From Desulfonatronovibrio hydrogenovorans DSM 9292 (GTDB lineage Bacteria; Desulfobacterota; Desulfovibrionia; Desulfovibrionales; Desulfonatronovibrionaceae), in assembly GCF_000686525.1 (NCBI RefSeq), contig NZ_JMKT01000008.1, positions 62,001 to 126,000 of the forward strand: a stretch of DNA of 64,000 nucleotides. Reading direction: 5' to 3'. Under the pieces are notes generated by a model, which was not told where the DNA came from, did not search any database, and worked only from the letters and a program-made list of their open reading frames with translations. Both the position numbers and the translations under genes were made by a program. Position 1 is the stretch's first letter. Each line of letters opens with the position of its first letter. Positions 31,863-40,692 of the stretch are shown in pieces.

Positions 31863-32456
31863 ATGAATACCATGAATATCGAACGCTTAGCCCATTTTCT
31901 GCATGAGGTGGGCATGCTCAAAAGAACACCCAGGAGCGGATATCAGTTTTTGGGAACAGGCCAGGAAAATGTTGCAGAGCATTCATTCCGGACTGCTGTT
32001 ATCGGGTACGTACTGGCCGGGCTGGCTGGGGCGGATCAGGCCAGAACGGTCTTTATGTGTCTTTTTCATGACCTGCATGAATCAAGGGTGGGGGACATGA
32101 ATTATGTCAATCGGATGTACAACAGCACCGATGACCGCCAAGCTCTGTCTGATGCCCTGCAGGGAACCGGCCTGGAGAAAGAGGTGCTGGGTCTTTTTGA
32201 TGACCTGGAAGAAGTGGAAAGTCTGGAAGCAGCCCTGGCCCAGGATGCGGATCAGCTGGATCTGATCCTGAACCTCAAGGAGCAGCAGGATCTGGGCAAT
32301 AAGTACGCCAGCAAGTGGCTGGAATGCGCCAAGGAACGCTTGCGAACCAGCCAGGGCCGTGATCTGGGAGATAAAATCCTTGAGGCCGACCATACGGACT
32401 GGTGGTTCAATGGTCCGGATAAGTCATGGTGGGTCAGAAGAAACGGGAAAGAATAA
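31863..32456 (+). CDS. HD-domain phosphohydrolase (YfbR/HDDC2-like)
   Basis: A 197-residue HD protein. Metal ligands are visible in 'ENVAEHSFRTAVIGY' (His), 'CLFHDLHESRVGDMNYVNRMY' (HD pair) and 'ALAQDADQLDLILNLKEQ' (distal Asp). This arrangement resembles the 5'-deoxyribonucleotidase YfbR and eukaryotic HDDC2. A role in clearing dNMPs is plausible but substrate is unproven. smpB starts 3 bases after its stop, so the two are co-transcribed. Confidence 0.82.
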   Translation: MNTMNIERLAHFLHEVGMLKRTPRSGYQFLGTGQENVAEHSFRTAVIGYVLAGLAGADQARTVFMCLFHDLHESRVGDMNYVNRMYNSTDDRQALSDALQGTGLEKEVLGLFDDLEEVESLEAALAQDADQLDLILNLKEQQDLGNKYASKWLECAKERLRTSQGRDLGDKILEADHTDWWFNGPDKSWWVRRNGKE

Positions 32457-32459
32457 AAG

Positions 32460-32930
32460 ATGGCTAAACCCAGTGTCCAGGGTATAAAGATAATCGCCCA
32501 GAACAAAAAGGTCCGAAGATTTTACGAAATCATGGAGACCATTGAAGCCGGGATCTCCCTGACCGGTTCAGAGGTGAAGTCCCTTCGAGCCGGACAGGTG
32601 AGCTTTAAGGACGGGTACGTCAAATTTGAAAAGGGTGAGGCGTTTTTGGTGGACGTTCATGTGGCCCCCTATGAAAATGCAGGCTATGCCCAGCATAATC
32701 CGGAAAGAATCCGTAAACTTCTGCTCCATAAAAGGGAGATTGCCAGACTGATGGGCAAGGTTGAGCAAAAAGGGCTGACTGTTGTTCCCCTGAAAATGTA
32801 CTTTAAAAAAGGCATGGTCAAGGTGGAACTGGCCCTGGCCAGGGGGCTCAAGCTGTTTGACCAGAGGGAGGAACTCAAGAGGAGAGCGGTTAAACGGGAC
32901 ATGGACCGGGAAATGGCCAGGCATAAATAG
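32460..32930 (+). CDS. smpB: tmRNA-binding protein SmpB
   Basis: A 156-residue SmpB. It has 'IAQNKKVRRFYEIMETIEAGISLTGSEVKSLRAGQVSFKDGYV' (split over several motifs), 'HNPERIRKLLLHKREI' and the C-terminal 'RREELKKR.VKRDMDREMARH'-like tail, which becomes helical in the decoding centre. It brings tmRNA to stalled ribosomes for trans-translation. The ssrA gene is not in the window. It follows the HD gene by 3 bases. Confidence 0.97.
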   Translation: MAKPSVQGIKIIAQNKKVRRFYEIMETIEAGISLTGSEVKSLRAGQVSFKDGYVKFEKGEAFLVDVHVAPYENAGYAQHNPERIRKLLLHKREIARLMGKVEQKGLTVVPLKMYFKKGMVKVELALARGLKLFDQREELKRRAVKRDMDREMARHK

Positions 32931-32956
32931 CCCCTGGTCCAGGAGGATGGTCAAGT

Positions 32957-33979
32957 GTGCTGAAAAGACTTCTTTTGCCGGGGTTAATGCATCTGGCAGT
33001 CATCTGTCCGGCTTATTTTTTTCCGGTCCAGGAAGCCGGAGCAGGAGAAGTCCCAGGGGAAACAGCTGGAGCATACTACAGCCTGAGTGTGGAAAATGAT
33101 CTTTTTGCCAACCGGGACCGCAGATATACCAGCGGGGTGAGGATCTCCACCTTAAGGGCTGAAGAACGCCTGCCAAAAGTGTTCAGCCGGAACCTGGACA
33201 AGATTCCCTTTTTCCCGGAGCACGGCAAAAAACGCTTTGGCTTTCAGCTGGGCCAGAGCATGTTCACTTCTGACGACATCACCCAGAGCAGTCCCCCAGA
33301 GAATGAACGACCATACGCAGGCTGGCTGTATACCACCATGGAAGTCAGCTCTGATACCGGACAGCAGCTGGACCAGTTCCAGATAACCCTGGGGGTGATC
33401 GGAAGACACTCCCTGGCCGAAGAATCTCAGAGAAGGGTCCATAAAATTACTGGATCGCCCGATCCCAAAGGCTGGCATACTCAGCTCAAGTCCGAACCGG
33501 GCATTGTATTCTCTTATCAGCGCAAGTGGAAACAGGGCCGGGAGTTTTTGGAGCTGGCCGGGATGGGGCTGGATTTTTCACCCCATGTGGGGGTTGCTGC
33601 CGGCAACGTCTTCACCCACCTGGCAGCTGGTGGGATTGTCAGGGCTGGTTTTGACCTTCCAGATGATTACGGACCGCCTCTTATCAGCCCCAGCATGGCT
33701 GGCAGCAATTTTTTCGTACCCACCAACCGGTTCGGCTGGTACGTATTTGCCGGATTTGAAGGCAGGGCTGTGGCCAGAAACATCTTTCTGGACGGAAACA
33801 CATTCAGAAGCAGCCGCAGTGTGGATAAAAAGTATTTTGTGGGTGATATCATGGGTGGTGCTGTCCTGACCTTCAGCCGGATGAGGCTGGCCTACACCCA
33901 CGTACTCCGAACCAGGGAATTTGACGGTCAGGACGGCAAGGACACTTACGGTGCCCTGACCCTTACGGCCAGGTTTTAA
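32957..33979 (+). CDS. LpxR-like lipid A deacylase (DUF2219 family)
   Basis: A 340-residue outer-membrane protein. It starts at GTG with AGGAGG upstream and has an N-terminal export signal ending near 'AGA' (about residue 29). LpxR-type features are 'YYSLSVENDLFANRDRRYTSGVRIS' (conserved Asn-Asp and Ser), 'ERPYAGWLYTTMEV', 'VIGRHSLAEESQRRVHKI' (the region of the catalytic His) and 'FLELAGMGLDFSPHVGVAAGN'. LpxR forms a beta-barrel that removes the 3'-acyloxyacyl chain of lipid A in the outer leaflet. It is followed at once by the GlcD-like gene. Confidence 0.85.
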   Translation: MLKRLLLPGLMHLAVICPAYFFPVQEAGAGEVPGETAGAYYSLSVENDLFANRDRRYTSGVRISTLRAEERLPKVFSRNLDKIPFFPEHGKKRFGFQLGQSMFTSDDITQSSPPENERPYAGWLYTTMEVSSDTGQQLDQFQITLGVIGRHSLAEESQRRVHKITGSPDPKGWHTQLKSEPGIVFSYQRKWKQGREFLELAGMGLDFSPHVGVAAGNVFTHLAAGGIVRAGFDLPDDYGPPLISPSMAGSNFFVPTNRFGWYVFAGFEGRAVARNIFLDGNTFRSSRSVDKKYFVGDIMGGAVLTFSRMRLAYTHVLRTREFDGQDGKDTYGALTLTARF

Positions 33980-33981
33980 AA

Positions 33982-35361
33982 ATGAACACTGCAAAGGTTT
34001 TATCCAGATCCAGCTTGAAAGCCCTGGCTTCAATCTTTCCCGGCGACGCCCTGAGCCTAAGGCCAGAGGAAATGCTCATTTACGGGACTGATGCTGGAAA
34101 AAAATTTTCCATGCCCTGGGCAGTTGTCCGTCCGGAAAGAACCGAACAGGTCCAGGAGCTTATGGCCCTGGCTCAGAAAGAAAGGATACCAGTCATTCCC
34201 AGGGCCAGGGGAACCAATGTTGTTTCAGCCTGTGTTCCGGATCAGGGAGGGGTTGTCCTTTCCTGCCTCAGGATGAACAAGGTGCTGTCCATTGACCCCA
34301 GGAGCTTTACCGCCTGTGTTCAGCCCGGGGTGATCACCCATGATTTGCAGAAAAAAGTCAGATCCCTGGGCCTGTACTATCCTCCTGATCCGGCCAGCAT
34401 GAAGGTTTCCACCATAGGGGGCAATATAGCCACCAATGCCGGAGGTATGAGTGCGGTCAAGTATGGAGTGACCAGGGACTATGTCCTTGGTCTGGAAGCA
34501 GTGCTGCCTGGAGGGGAAATAATCAGGACTGGAGGCCGGGTTCACAAGAATGTGGTTGGGCTGGATCTGACCAGGCTTTTTACAGGTTCTGAGGGAGGAT
34601 TGGGAATTATTGTCAAGGCCTGGCTGAAACTCCTGCCTGCCCCGGAATATTCCGCCTCAATCCTGGCCTGCTTTGAAGATGAAGTCATGGCCCTAGAGGG
34701 TGTATCCCGGATATTTGAGTCTGGAATCCTGCCCTGTGCCATGGAATTTTTGCCGGGGGAGATCATGAAATGCCTGGCCGGTTACGGCCCGGTTCCCTGG
34801 CCTGAGGATGCCGGAGCCTGTCTGATCATCCGGGTGGACGGCTCTGTTGATGGAACAAGACATCAAACAGAACGGATCAGGCAATCTTTACAGAACACCC
34901 TTTATCTGGATGTGGCCGGCCAGGAGGATGAAGAACGAATCTGGGAAATGAGACGCCTTATTAATCCGGCCTCTTTCAGTCTGGGCCCGGACAAGGTCAG
35001 CGACGATGTGGTGGTGCCCAGGGGGGTTGTCCTGGATGCTGTCCAGGGCATCAGAGCGATAGCCCGGAAATACGCTTTGAACATTCTGGCCTTTGGACAT
35101 ATTGGTGACGGCAATATTCATGTCAATTACATGCATGATGCTTCACAGCCTGGATCCGGCCAAAGGGTGGATCAGGCCAGGCAGGAGGTGCTGAGCCTTG
35201 TGCTTGAACTGGAAGGAAGCATTTCCGGGGAGCACGGGGTGGGATTGAGCAAAAAGCCTTTTCTGACCCGTCAGGTGGGACCCAGGGAACTGGAGATCAT
35301 GCGCAGTATCAAAAAGGTGTTTGATCCCTATAACATCCTCAACCCGGGAAAAGGGATCTGA
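33982..35361 (+). CDS. FAD-linked oxidase (GlcD/D-lactate dehydrogenase family)
   Basis: A 459-residue FAD-linked oxidoreductase. The FAD domain contains 'VIPRARGTNVVSACVPDQGGVVLSC', 'GLYYPPDPASMKVSTIGGNIATNAGG' and 'TRLFTGSEGGLGII'. The C-terminal FAD-oxidase domain contains 'LAFGHIGDGNIHVN' and 'EGSISGEHGVGLSKKPFL'. This is the catalytic subunit type of glycolate or D-lactate dehydrogenases. In sulfate reducers such enzymes usually pair with an iron-sulfur subunit, but no such gene is adjacent. The substrate is undetermined; D-lactate or another 2-hydroxy acid is likely. Only two bases separate it from the LpxR-like gene. Confidence 0.9.
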   Translation: MNTAKVLSRSSLKALASIFPGDALSLRPEEMLIYGTDAGKKFSMPWAVVRPERTEQVQELMALAQKERIPVIPRARGTNVVSACVPDQGGVVLSCLRMNKVLSIDPRSFTACVQPGVITHDLQKKVRSLGLYYPPDPASMKVSTIGGNIATNAGGMSAVKYGVTRDYVLGLEAVLPGGEIIRTGGRVHKNVVGLDLTRLFTGSEGGLGIIVKAWLKLLPAPEYSASILACFEDEVMALEGVSRIFESGILPCAMEFLPGEIMKCLAGYGPVPWPEDAGACLIIRVDGSVDGTRHQTERIRQSLQNTLYLDVAGQEDEERIWEMRRLINPASFSLGPDKVSDDVVVPRGVVLDAVQGIRAIARKYALNILAFGHIGDGNIHVNYMHDASQPGSGQRVDQARQEVLSLVLELEGSISGEHGVGLSKKPFLTRQVGPRELEIMRSIKKVFDPYNILNPGKGI

Positions 35362-35365
35362 CCAG

Positions 35366-36817
35366 TCATCGCTTCAACACATACACCCCCAGCTTTCCGG
35401 TCCTGCCCTCAAGGGACTGATCACCGGAAAACTCAAGATTTGCAGGCAGTGATTCGATCTGTCCGGCGGTTTCCTGGCTGACGGCCAGGCGGGTATTCAT
35501 GGCCCGGGTCTTGGCTTCCAGCCGGGCTGCAGTATTCACCGCATCCCCCATAATGGTATATTCCATGCGTTCTGGAGAGCCGATGTTGCCGGCCAGGACC
35601 TGGCCGGTATGAATGCCGATGCTGTTCTCCAGGCGGAGGTTGTCTCCAAGTCCCAGTTTGCTGTTCAGCTCATCGCACCTGTTGATCATTTCCAGCCCTG
35701 CGTTCAGGGCGTTCAGTTGATCCCTGCCGGAAGAGGACGGATGGCCGAAAACAGCCATGATCTTGTCTCCGATGAATTTGTCCACAATGCCGGAATGTTT
35801 TTCCACTACTTCCACCATGGCCGTGAAATAGTCGTTTAACAGGCTGACAATTATCTTGGGCGGCAGTTTTTCGCTCATGGCAGTGAATCGCCGCAGGTCG
35901 CAGAAAAGGATGGTCACTCTTACGGTTTCTCCGCCAAGCCTGAGATTGTTGGACAGGATACTGGATACAGCCTCTTTGGGGAGCATCTTGCCCAGGGAAG
36001 TCTTGAGAATTTGTTTTTCCCTCAACTCCCGGACCATCTGGTTGAACTGTCTGGTCAACTGGGCCAGTTCATCGTTACCTCTGGGCTCCAGGCTGGTTTC
36101 CAGATCTCCCCTGGCCACCCGGTCAAACCCCTGCTGGAGTGACTTGACCGGTCTGGTGACGGTCCTGGTCAAAAGCCAGGTAAAGGACCCGGCCATCAGG
36201 GCGGCCATGCCCAGGGAGAGAAAGCCCGCCCTTCTGATGGCAGACAGCTTTTCATCAAAGCGGTCAGCACACATGTCGATGCCCAGAAGACCGACGTTTC
36301 TGCCCTGGGAGTTTTTAATGGGCGCATATCCGGAAATGGTCCATCCCCACTGGTCCTGGTGGGGGTGGTCATCAGTTGCGGGCCTGACAAAGCCCTGAAG
36401 CAGGGAAGATGGAGGATGGGCATAGACGGCTCCAATGGGCTCAGGCATTTCTGCTTCGGATATTGTGCCGTCTCCAGTGTCGTCACTGGGGGGTGAATCA
36501 ACAACAAAAACTACTTCACCGTCCTGAAGGCGCATGGTGTAGGCAAAGAGAAAGTCCTGGTTGGTCTGGGTGATATGGTGGAGAATCCGCTGAATCTTCA
36601 GATACTCCGGGTAGTCCATGTGTTCGGGATGGGTCAGAATCTCCAGATCGTCTCCGGCAATGGTCCCGGAAAAGGCTTTAGCCGCAGTCAGAAGCTGTTC
36701 CTGCACGGCCTCAAGCATGGCCTGCCTGGACTGGATATAAAAGTATGATCCCGTGGCCCCTGAAATGGTAAATGCCACAGCAAACATCAGAATGAAGATT
36801 CTCAGGCTAAGCTTCAT
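35366..36817 (-). CDS. Membrane class III adenylate/guanylate cyclase with HAMP
   Basis: A 483-residue signalling protein. It has a first transmembrane helix at 5-25, an extracytoplasmic sensor region with an Asp-rich stretch ('DSPPSDDTGDGTISEAEMPEP') and 'GWTISGYAPIKNSQGRNVGLLGIDM' (single-Cache-like), then a second transmembrane helix around 200-220. A HAMP domain precedes the catalytic domain. The latter has 'VTILFCDLRRFTAMSEKL' and 'DKFIGDKIMAVFGHP' (metal Asps and the purine-specifying Lys), and 'YTIMGDAVNTAARLEA'. These fit an adenylate cyclase. It would make cAMP in response to an extracytoplasmic signal. Confidence 0.92.
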   Translation of the reverse strand: MKLSLRIFILMFAVAFTISGATGSYFYIQSRQAMLEAVQEQLLTAAKAFSGTIAGDDLEILTHPEHMDYPEYLKIQRILHHITQTNQDFLFAYTMRLQDGEVVFVVDSPPSDDTGDGTISEAEMPEPIGAVYAHPPSSLLQGFVRPATDDHPHQDQWGWTISGYAPIKNSQGRNVGLLGIDMCADRFDEKLSAIRRAGFLSLGMAALMAGSFTWLLTRTVTRPVKSLQQGFDRVARGDLETSLEPRGNDELAQLTRQFNQMVRELREKQILKTSLGKMLPKEAVSSILSNNLRLGGETVRVTILFCDLRRFTAMSEKLPPKIIVSLLNDYFTAMVEVVEKHSGIVDKFIGDKIMAVFGHPSSSGRDQLNALNAGLEMINRCDELNSKLGLGDNLRLENSIGIHTGQVLAGNIGSPERMEYTIMGDAVNTAARLEAKTRAMNTRLAVSQETAGQIESLPANLEFSGDQSLEGRTGKLGVYVLKR

Positions 36818-36980
36818 AAAAGCCCCCTTGCCAGTTTTCCAAAGCTGATTTTCTGGCCGGGTACCACCTGGGGATATGAATGGGCCTGAAAAACCGGCTG
36901 GTGAGGTGAGAGATGTATTTACCAGCTATCAGATAACCAGGGGCTTTTCAAGAAAGTTTGAAAATATTTTATCTGGAATG

Positions 36981-37007
36981 TTGACAATATAACCTTTGAT
37001 CTATAAT
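36981..37007 (+). promoter_or_regulatory. Promoter of tRNA-Ala(GGC)
   Basis: Perfect sigma-70 hexamers, TTGACA (36981-36986) and TATAAT (37002-37007), lie upstream of the tRNA in an AT-rich stretch. The spacer is 15 bases, shorter than the usual 16-18. The tRNA begins 24 bases after the -10 hexamer. Confidence 0.6.
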
Positions 37008-37030
37008 TAATTTTTCTTCGTTGGATAAAC

Positions 37031-37106
<76 letters not shown>

Positions 37107-37114
37107 GAAATTTC

Positions 37115-37148
37115 AAGGGGTTAGGCGTTAAGCTTAACCCCTTTTTTT
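37115..37148 (+). terminator. Terminator after tRNA-Ala(GGC)
   Basis: AAGGGGTTA (37115-37123) pairs with TAACCCCTT (37135-37143), extended inward by further pairs, and is followed by a run of T to 37148. A classic intrinsic terminator, eight bases after the tRNA CCA end. Confidence 0.88.
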
Positions 37149-37344
37149 GTGATTCACAGTGGTTGTGTCCGCTATGTGTCCGCTGGTCATCCAGACCGGT
37201 CAACTGTTAAAAGAGGGCCCGGCTTTACCCTTAAGCAGGAAAAGCACAAGGTTTGCCAGGCTGACCAGCAGCCCCCAAGGTCAGGTTATGTAAGGCAAAG
37301 TCTGGGAGATTCAGGGCTGAACAGCACTGGCTGGATTTTTCGGA

Positions 37345-37420
37345 TGGTGGAGGTGGTGGGACTTGAACCCACTGCCTCAGCCTTGCGAAGGCTGCGCTCT
37401 CCCAGCTGAGCTACACCCCC
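37345..37420 (-). tRNA. tRNA-Ala (anticodon CGC)
   Basis: Read leftward, a complete 76-base tRNA with encoded CCA. The acceptor stem GGGGGTG pairs with CACCTCC with a G3-U70 wobble. The anticodon stem CAGCC/GGCTG surrounds loop TTCGCAA (anticodon CGC), and the T arm is GTGGG-TTCAAGT-CCCAC. It faces the tRNA-Ala(GGC) gene 238 bases away. A false protein frame covers it on the other strand. Confidence 0.96.
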
Positions 37421-37571
37421 CCCAGTCTATAGGTATGACATCTGCAGGAAGCGAATCTAAGCAAGCAATCTATCCCCTGTCCCAGCTCATGGCAAGGCTT
37501 TGTCATCTGCGGTGCAAGACCCCTTTTGCCTGAAGCAGGGAACAGACATGATTCCACTAGTTATGCTGGCG

Positions 37572-37647
37572 GTCCTGTCTGAAAAATACCGGCTGTTCTG
37601 GTCTGAATCCTGACCGTCCTGGTCTGATTAAGACGATCCTGGTTTGA
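37572..37647. repeat. Degenerate 20-23 base tandem repeats
   Basis: Four imperfect copies of a unit with core (G)TCCTGGTCTGA begin near 37572, 37595, 37616 and 37635, spaced 19 to 23 bases. The last copy enters the 3' end of the glycosyltransferase gene. Possibly a local slippage repeat. Confidence 0.4.
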
Positions 37648-39196
37648 TGCCTGCAATTTTCAATATATCCTGGACCCGGTTTTTATAGGTATGTTTTTCT
37701 GTAACCAGTTTGCGGAATTCATTTTTTATTCTGACTTTGAGTTCCGGACTGCTGTCCAGGCGGGCAATCAGGTCAGGTATTTCCTCAGGAGTTGAAAAGC
37801 TTGTTTCCCTGACCAGCCAGGAGGGAAATATCTCCAGGCCGCAGGTAAAATCAGTCAGGAGAAAGCCTCCTGCTGCCCAGACGTCAAAATGACGCTGGGT
37901 CAGTCCGCAGGGCAAGAGCATGTTGGTCAGGTTCAGTACATATCGGGCAGAAGCATAAATTGAGCCCAGAGGTCCGTAAAAGTCCACTTCCGGGCGCAGC
38001 TCAATGCCCTGGGACAGGTGATTCCGCCAGTCCTGATCTCCGTGGATTACCAGAGAACCTTGACGTGCCAAGTGTTCAAGGCACATCTTTTTCCAGACCA
38101 AACCGGTTTCATCCGCCCCCAGTCCCGGATCCCTGATCTGATTGCCTGGCCAGTACTGAGGGTCAAGCTGTTTTGTCCACCAGGAAAAGTCGGCCCGGAA
38201 ACCTTTTTTCAACAGCTCCCTGGCCATGTCCTGGAGCCTGGGATGTCTGCGGGCCGCAGCAAAAAAGGAGTTTTTGCCGGGAAACCCGCTCCGGCCAATA
38301 AAGACCACCTTGTCCCTAAGATCAGAATCCGGATTTTGGGGGGCATTGAAAAATCCCGGGGCAGCTGCCAGGGGAAGATGGTGGACGCTACTGGCTCCCA
38401 GCTCTTTCAGGGCCGGCCTGAACCAGTGGTCTGTGATCAGGATATGGGTTTTGGTCCAGTATCCGGCCTTGAGCTTGGTCAGGAGCAGAAAGGGATTGTC
38501 CACCATCCACAAAGCCACTGGAACATCCATTTCGGCAAAAAGGGCATGGTTTTCCCCCAGGGGATCCAGACCCTGGAGGTTGATGCTCAGGGCCAGGCAG
38601 GGACTGTACCTGGCCAGCATGGAGCTGATCTGGTCCGGACCGGCATCAGGGGCGGCCAGGACCGGTTTGAAGCCCAGCCTGTCCAGCTCCCAGCAGATCT
38701 CCGGGACAAGCAGAGAGCGTTCAGTTCCGAAGACCATAACCCGGTCTGATTTTTCAAGGCCTGTTCGAACCTTGAGCCTTTTCAGCCGGATTCTGGCCAG
38801 GATCCGGGTCCAGAATCCGGGAAAGTACTTGTAACCCGGAAGATAGAGGACTATCCTGAGATCATTAAGGGGCAGAGTGCCTATCTCTTCAGGGTTGATC
38901 CTGGTCAGGCTGGAAGGGATTGTTTTTTTCCAGGCAGGACCGAGTTGGTTTTCCAGTTCCGGGCATTCCAGGTAAAAACCTCTGCCAGGAGGAAAGATGC
39001 TGGAAACAAGCAGGGGGTCAGGACCCAGACCCAGAAAGAGAGGTATTGATCCGTTCTGAATGGTCCGGAAGTAAGACGCTCCCCGGCCAAGGGTTCCCGT
39101 CCGGCAGATCTCGGTTTTTATCTTTACAGCTGAGGGCCTGTCGGGCATAATCCTTTGTCCATGACTCCCGGTTTCAGCCTGTTTCCAGGCGTTCAT
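37628..39196 (-). CDS. Glycosyltransferase (CgeB/DUF3880 type)
   Basis: A 522-residue cytoplasmic protein. The middle contains 'PVALWMVDNPFLLLTKL', typical of the DUF3880 N-terminal half of CgeB-like glycosyltransferases. 'VVFIGRSGFPGKNSFF', 'LVIHGDQDWR' and 'YGPLGSIYASARYVLNLTNMLLPCGLTQRHFDVWAAGGFLLTDF' resemble the C-terminal GT-B donor-binding region. In Desulfovibrio-type bacteria related proteins modify spore, flagellar or surface polysaccharides; the substrate here is unknown. ATG 39196 has no clear Shine-Dalgarno sequence, and an ATG at 39148 (AAAGG nearby) is possible. It diverges from rlmE 14 bases away. Confidence 0.75.
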   Translation of the reverse strand: MNAWKQAETGSHGQRIMPDRPSAVKIKTEICRTGTLGRGASYFRTIQNGSIPLFLGLGPDPLLVSSIFPPGRGFYLECPELENQLGPAWKKTIPSSLTRINPEEIGTLPLNDLRIVLYLPGYKYFPGFWTRILARIRLKRLKVRTGLEKSDRVMVFGTERSLLVPEICWELDRLGFKPVLAAPDAGPDQISSMLARYSPCLALSINLQGLDPLGENHALFAEMDVPVALWMVDNPFLLLTKLKAGYWTKTHILITDHWFRPALKELGASSVHHLPLAAAPGFFNAPQNPDSDLRDKVVFIGRSGFPGKNSFFAAARRHPRLQDMARELLKKGFRADFSWWTKQLDPQYWPGNQIRDPGLGADETGLVWKKMCLEHLARQGSLVIHGDQDWRNHLSQGIELRPEVDFYGPLGSIYASARYVLNLTNMLLPCGLTQRHFDVWAAGGFLLTDFTCGLEIFPSWLVRETSFSTPEEIPDLIARLDSSPELKVRIKNEFRKLVTEKHTYKNRVQDILKIAGIKPGSS

Positions 39197-39210
39197 ACAA
39201 ATATGTCTAC

Positions 39211-39813
39211 ATGAAAAAAATCCAGGATCACTATTTTAACAGGGCCAAAAGGGACAACTACCCTGCCAGGTCGGTTTATAAGCTCAAGGAGATGGACAAA
39301 AAATTCAAGCTTCTCGGGCCGGGCCGCAAAGTCCTGGATCTGGGGGCAGCACCGGGCTCCTGGAGTCTTTTTGCTGCTCATAAGGTTGGAGACCGGGGTC
39401 TGGTCCTGGCAGTTGACCTGAATGAGCCTGGTGTTTCTTTTCCAGAACAGGTCAGTTTTGTCCAGGGGGATATTTTTGAGGACAGTTCCGAGGTGGCCAG
39501 GAGGATCAGGGAAAATGCCCCGTATGATCTGGTCATGAGCGATATGGCTCCCAAGACCACAGGGGTCAAGTTTACTGACCAGGCCAGGTCCTTCAGCCTG
39601 GCCATGCAGGCTCTGGAAGTGGCCGGCTCCCGGCTGAGGCCCGGAGGTGGTTTTGTTGTTAAAATCCTGGAAGGCCCGGACATCAGGGAGCTGCAGGATA
39701 ATATGAGGACCATGTTTAAAAGGGTCAAACATTTCAAGCCCAAAAGCTCCAGGGCTGAAAGCAAGGAGATCTTCCTGGTGGGGCTTGATCTGACAGGACC
39801 AAAGCAGTCTTGA
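39211..39813 (+). CDS. rlmE: 23S rRNA (uridine-2'-O)-methyltransferase RlmE (FtsJ)
   Basis: A 200-residue SAM-dependent methyltransferase. The motif set is 'RSVYKLKEMDKKF' (catalytic Lys), 'VLDLGAAPGSWS' (SAM site), 'DLVMSDMAPKTTG' (catalytic Asp), 'GGGFVVKILEG' (catalytic Lys) and 'SSRAESKEIFLVG' (catalytic Glu), the K-D-K-E tetrad. It methylates U2552 in the A loop of 23S rRNA in late 50S assembly. yebC follows after 24 bases. Confidence 0.96.
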   Translation: MKKIQDHYFNRAKRDNYPARSVYKLKEMDKKFKLLGPGRKVLDLGAAPGSWSLFAAHKVGDRGLVLAVDLNEPGVSFPEQVSFVQGDIFEDSSEVARRIRENAPYDLVMSDMAPKTTGVKFTDQARSFSLAMQALEVAGSRLRPGGGFVVKILEGPDIRELQDNMRTMFKRVKHFKPKSSRAESKEIFLVGLDLTGPKQS

Positions 39814-39837
39814 TAACTTCATGAAGGAGAAAATATA

Positions 39838-40587
39838 ATGGCAGGGCACAGTAAATGGCACAATATTCAGCACAGAAAAGGCAGGCAGGATGCCAAAAGA
39901 GGTAAAATATTCACCAAGGTCACCAAGGAGATTTTTCTGGCCGCCCGCACCGGCGGAGGTGATCCCAATGTGAACAACCGCCTGAGAAGCGCCATTGATG
40001 CGGCCAAGGCAGTCAATCTTCCCAAAGACAAAATTGAAACAGCCATCAGAAAAGGGACAGGAGAACTGGCTGCCGAAAACATTGATGAAGTATTCTACGA
40101 AGGATACGGTCCTGGTGGGGCGGCCATGCTCATTGAAGCTGCAACTGACAACAAGAACAGAACTGTGGCCGAAATCAGGCATCTGCTCAGCAAGGGGGGC
40201 GGTTCCATGGGTGAGTCCGGCTGCGTGGCCTGGATGTTTGACAACAAAGGGGTCCTGTCCTTTGAAAAAGACAAATATGGGGAGGAAGACATTCTGGAAG
40301 CCGGACTGGAGGCCGGGGTGGAGGACATAGTGGATGACGGCGATGTCTGGCAGGTCAGGTGTGCGCCGGAAGACTTCACAGGGGTGAAAAAGGCCTATGA
40401 GGACGCCGGGATCAGCTTTGTGGAGGCCGAGATGACCATGGTCCCCAAGAATACCGTGGATGTGGACGCGGAAACCGGACGCAAACTTTTAAAACTTTAC
40501 GAAAACCTGGATGATCATGACGACGTCCAGAATGTGTATTCAAACTTTGAATTGCCGGAAGAGCTTATCAAGGAGCTCGAAGGCTAG
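39838..40587 (+). CDS. yebC: YebC/PmpR family protein
   Basis: A 249-residue YebC family protein. The start 'MAGHSKWHNIQHRKGRQDAKRGKIFTK' (in segments), 'DPNVNNRLRSAIDAAKAVNLPKDKIETAIRKG' and 'YEGYGPGGAAMLIE' are diagnostic. Family members act as transcription regulators (PmpR) or, as shown more recently, help ribosomes through stalling prolines. It lies directly upstream of ruvC-ruvA-ruvB, the conserved arrangement of yebC with the Holliday-junction genes. Confidence 0.97.
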   Translation: MAGHSKWHNIQHRKGRQDAKRGKIFTKVTKEIFLAARTGGGDPNVNNRLRSAIDAAKAVNLPKDKIETAIRKGTGELAAENIDEVFYEGYGPGGAAMLIEAATDNKNRTVAEIRHLLSKGGGSMGESGCVAWMFDNKGVLSFEKDKYGEEDILEAGLEAGVEDIVDDGDVWQVRCAPEDFTGVKKAYEDAGISFVEAEMTMVPKNTVDVDAETGRKLLKLYENLDDHDDVQNVYSNFELPEELIKELEG

Positions 40588-40692
40588 GCTGAAGGATGTG
40601 GCCTGCATATACTGAGGATGGATCAGGTTAGCAGACCGGGCATGCTTTTTGTCTGCCATGGACGGTCAAAACAGTAATTCAGGAAGGTCTGG

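Noticed and set aside
37149-37409. 86-residue reading frame ending in 'VGLEPTASALRRLRSPS'
   Set aside because: It is the familiar false protein produced by translating across a tRNA gene on the opposite strand (tRNA-Ala CGC at 37345-37420).
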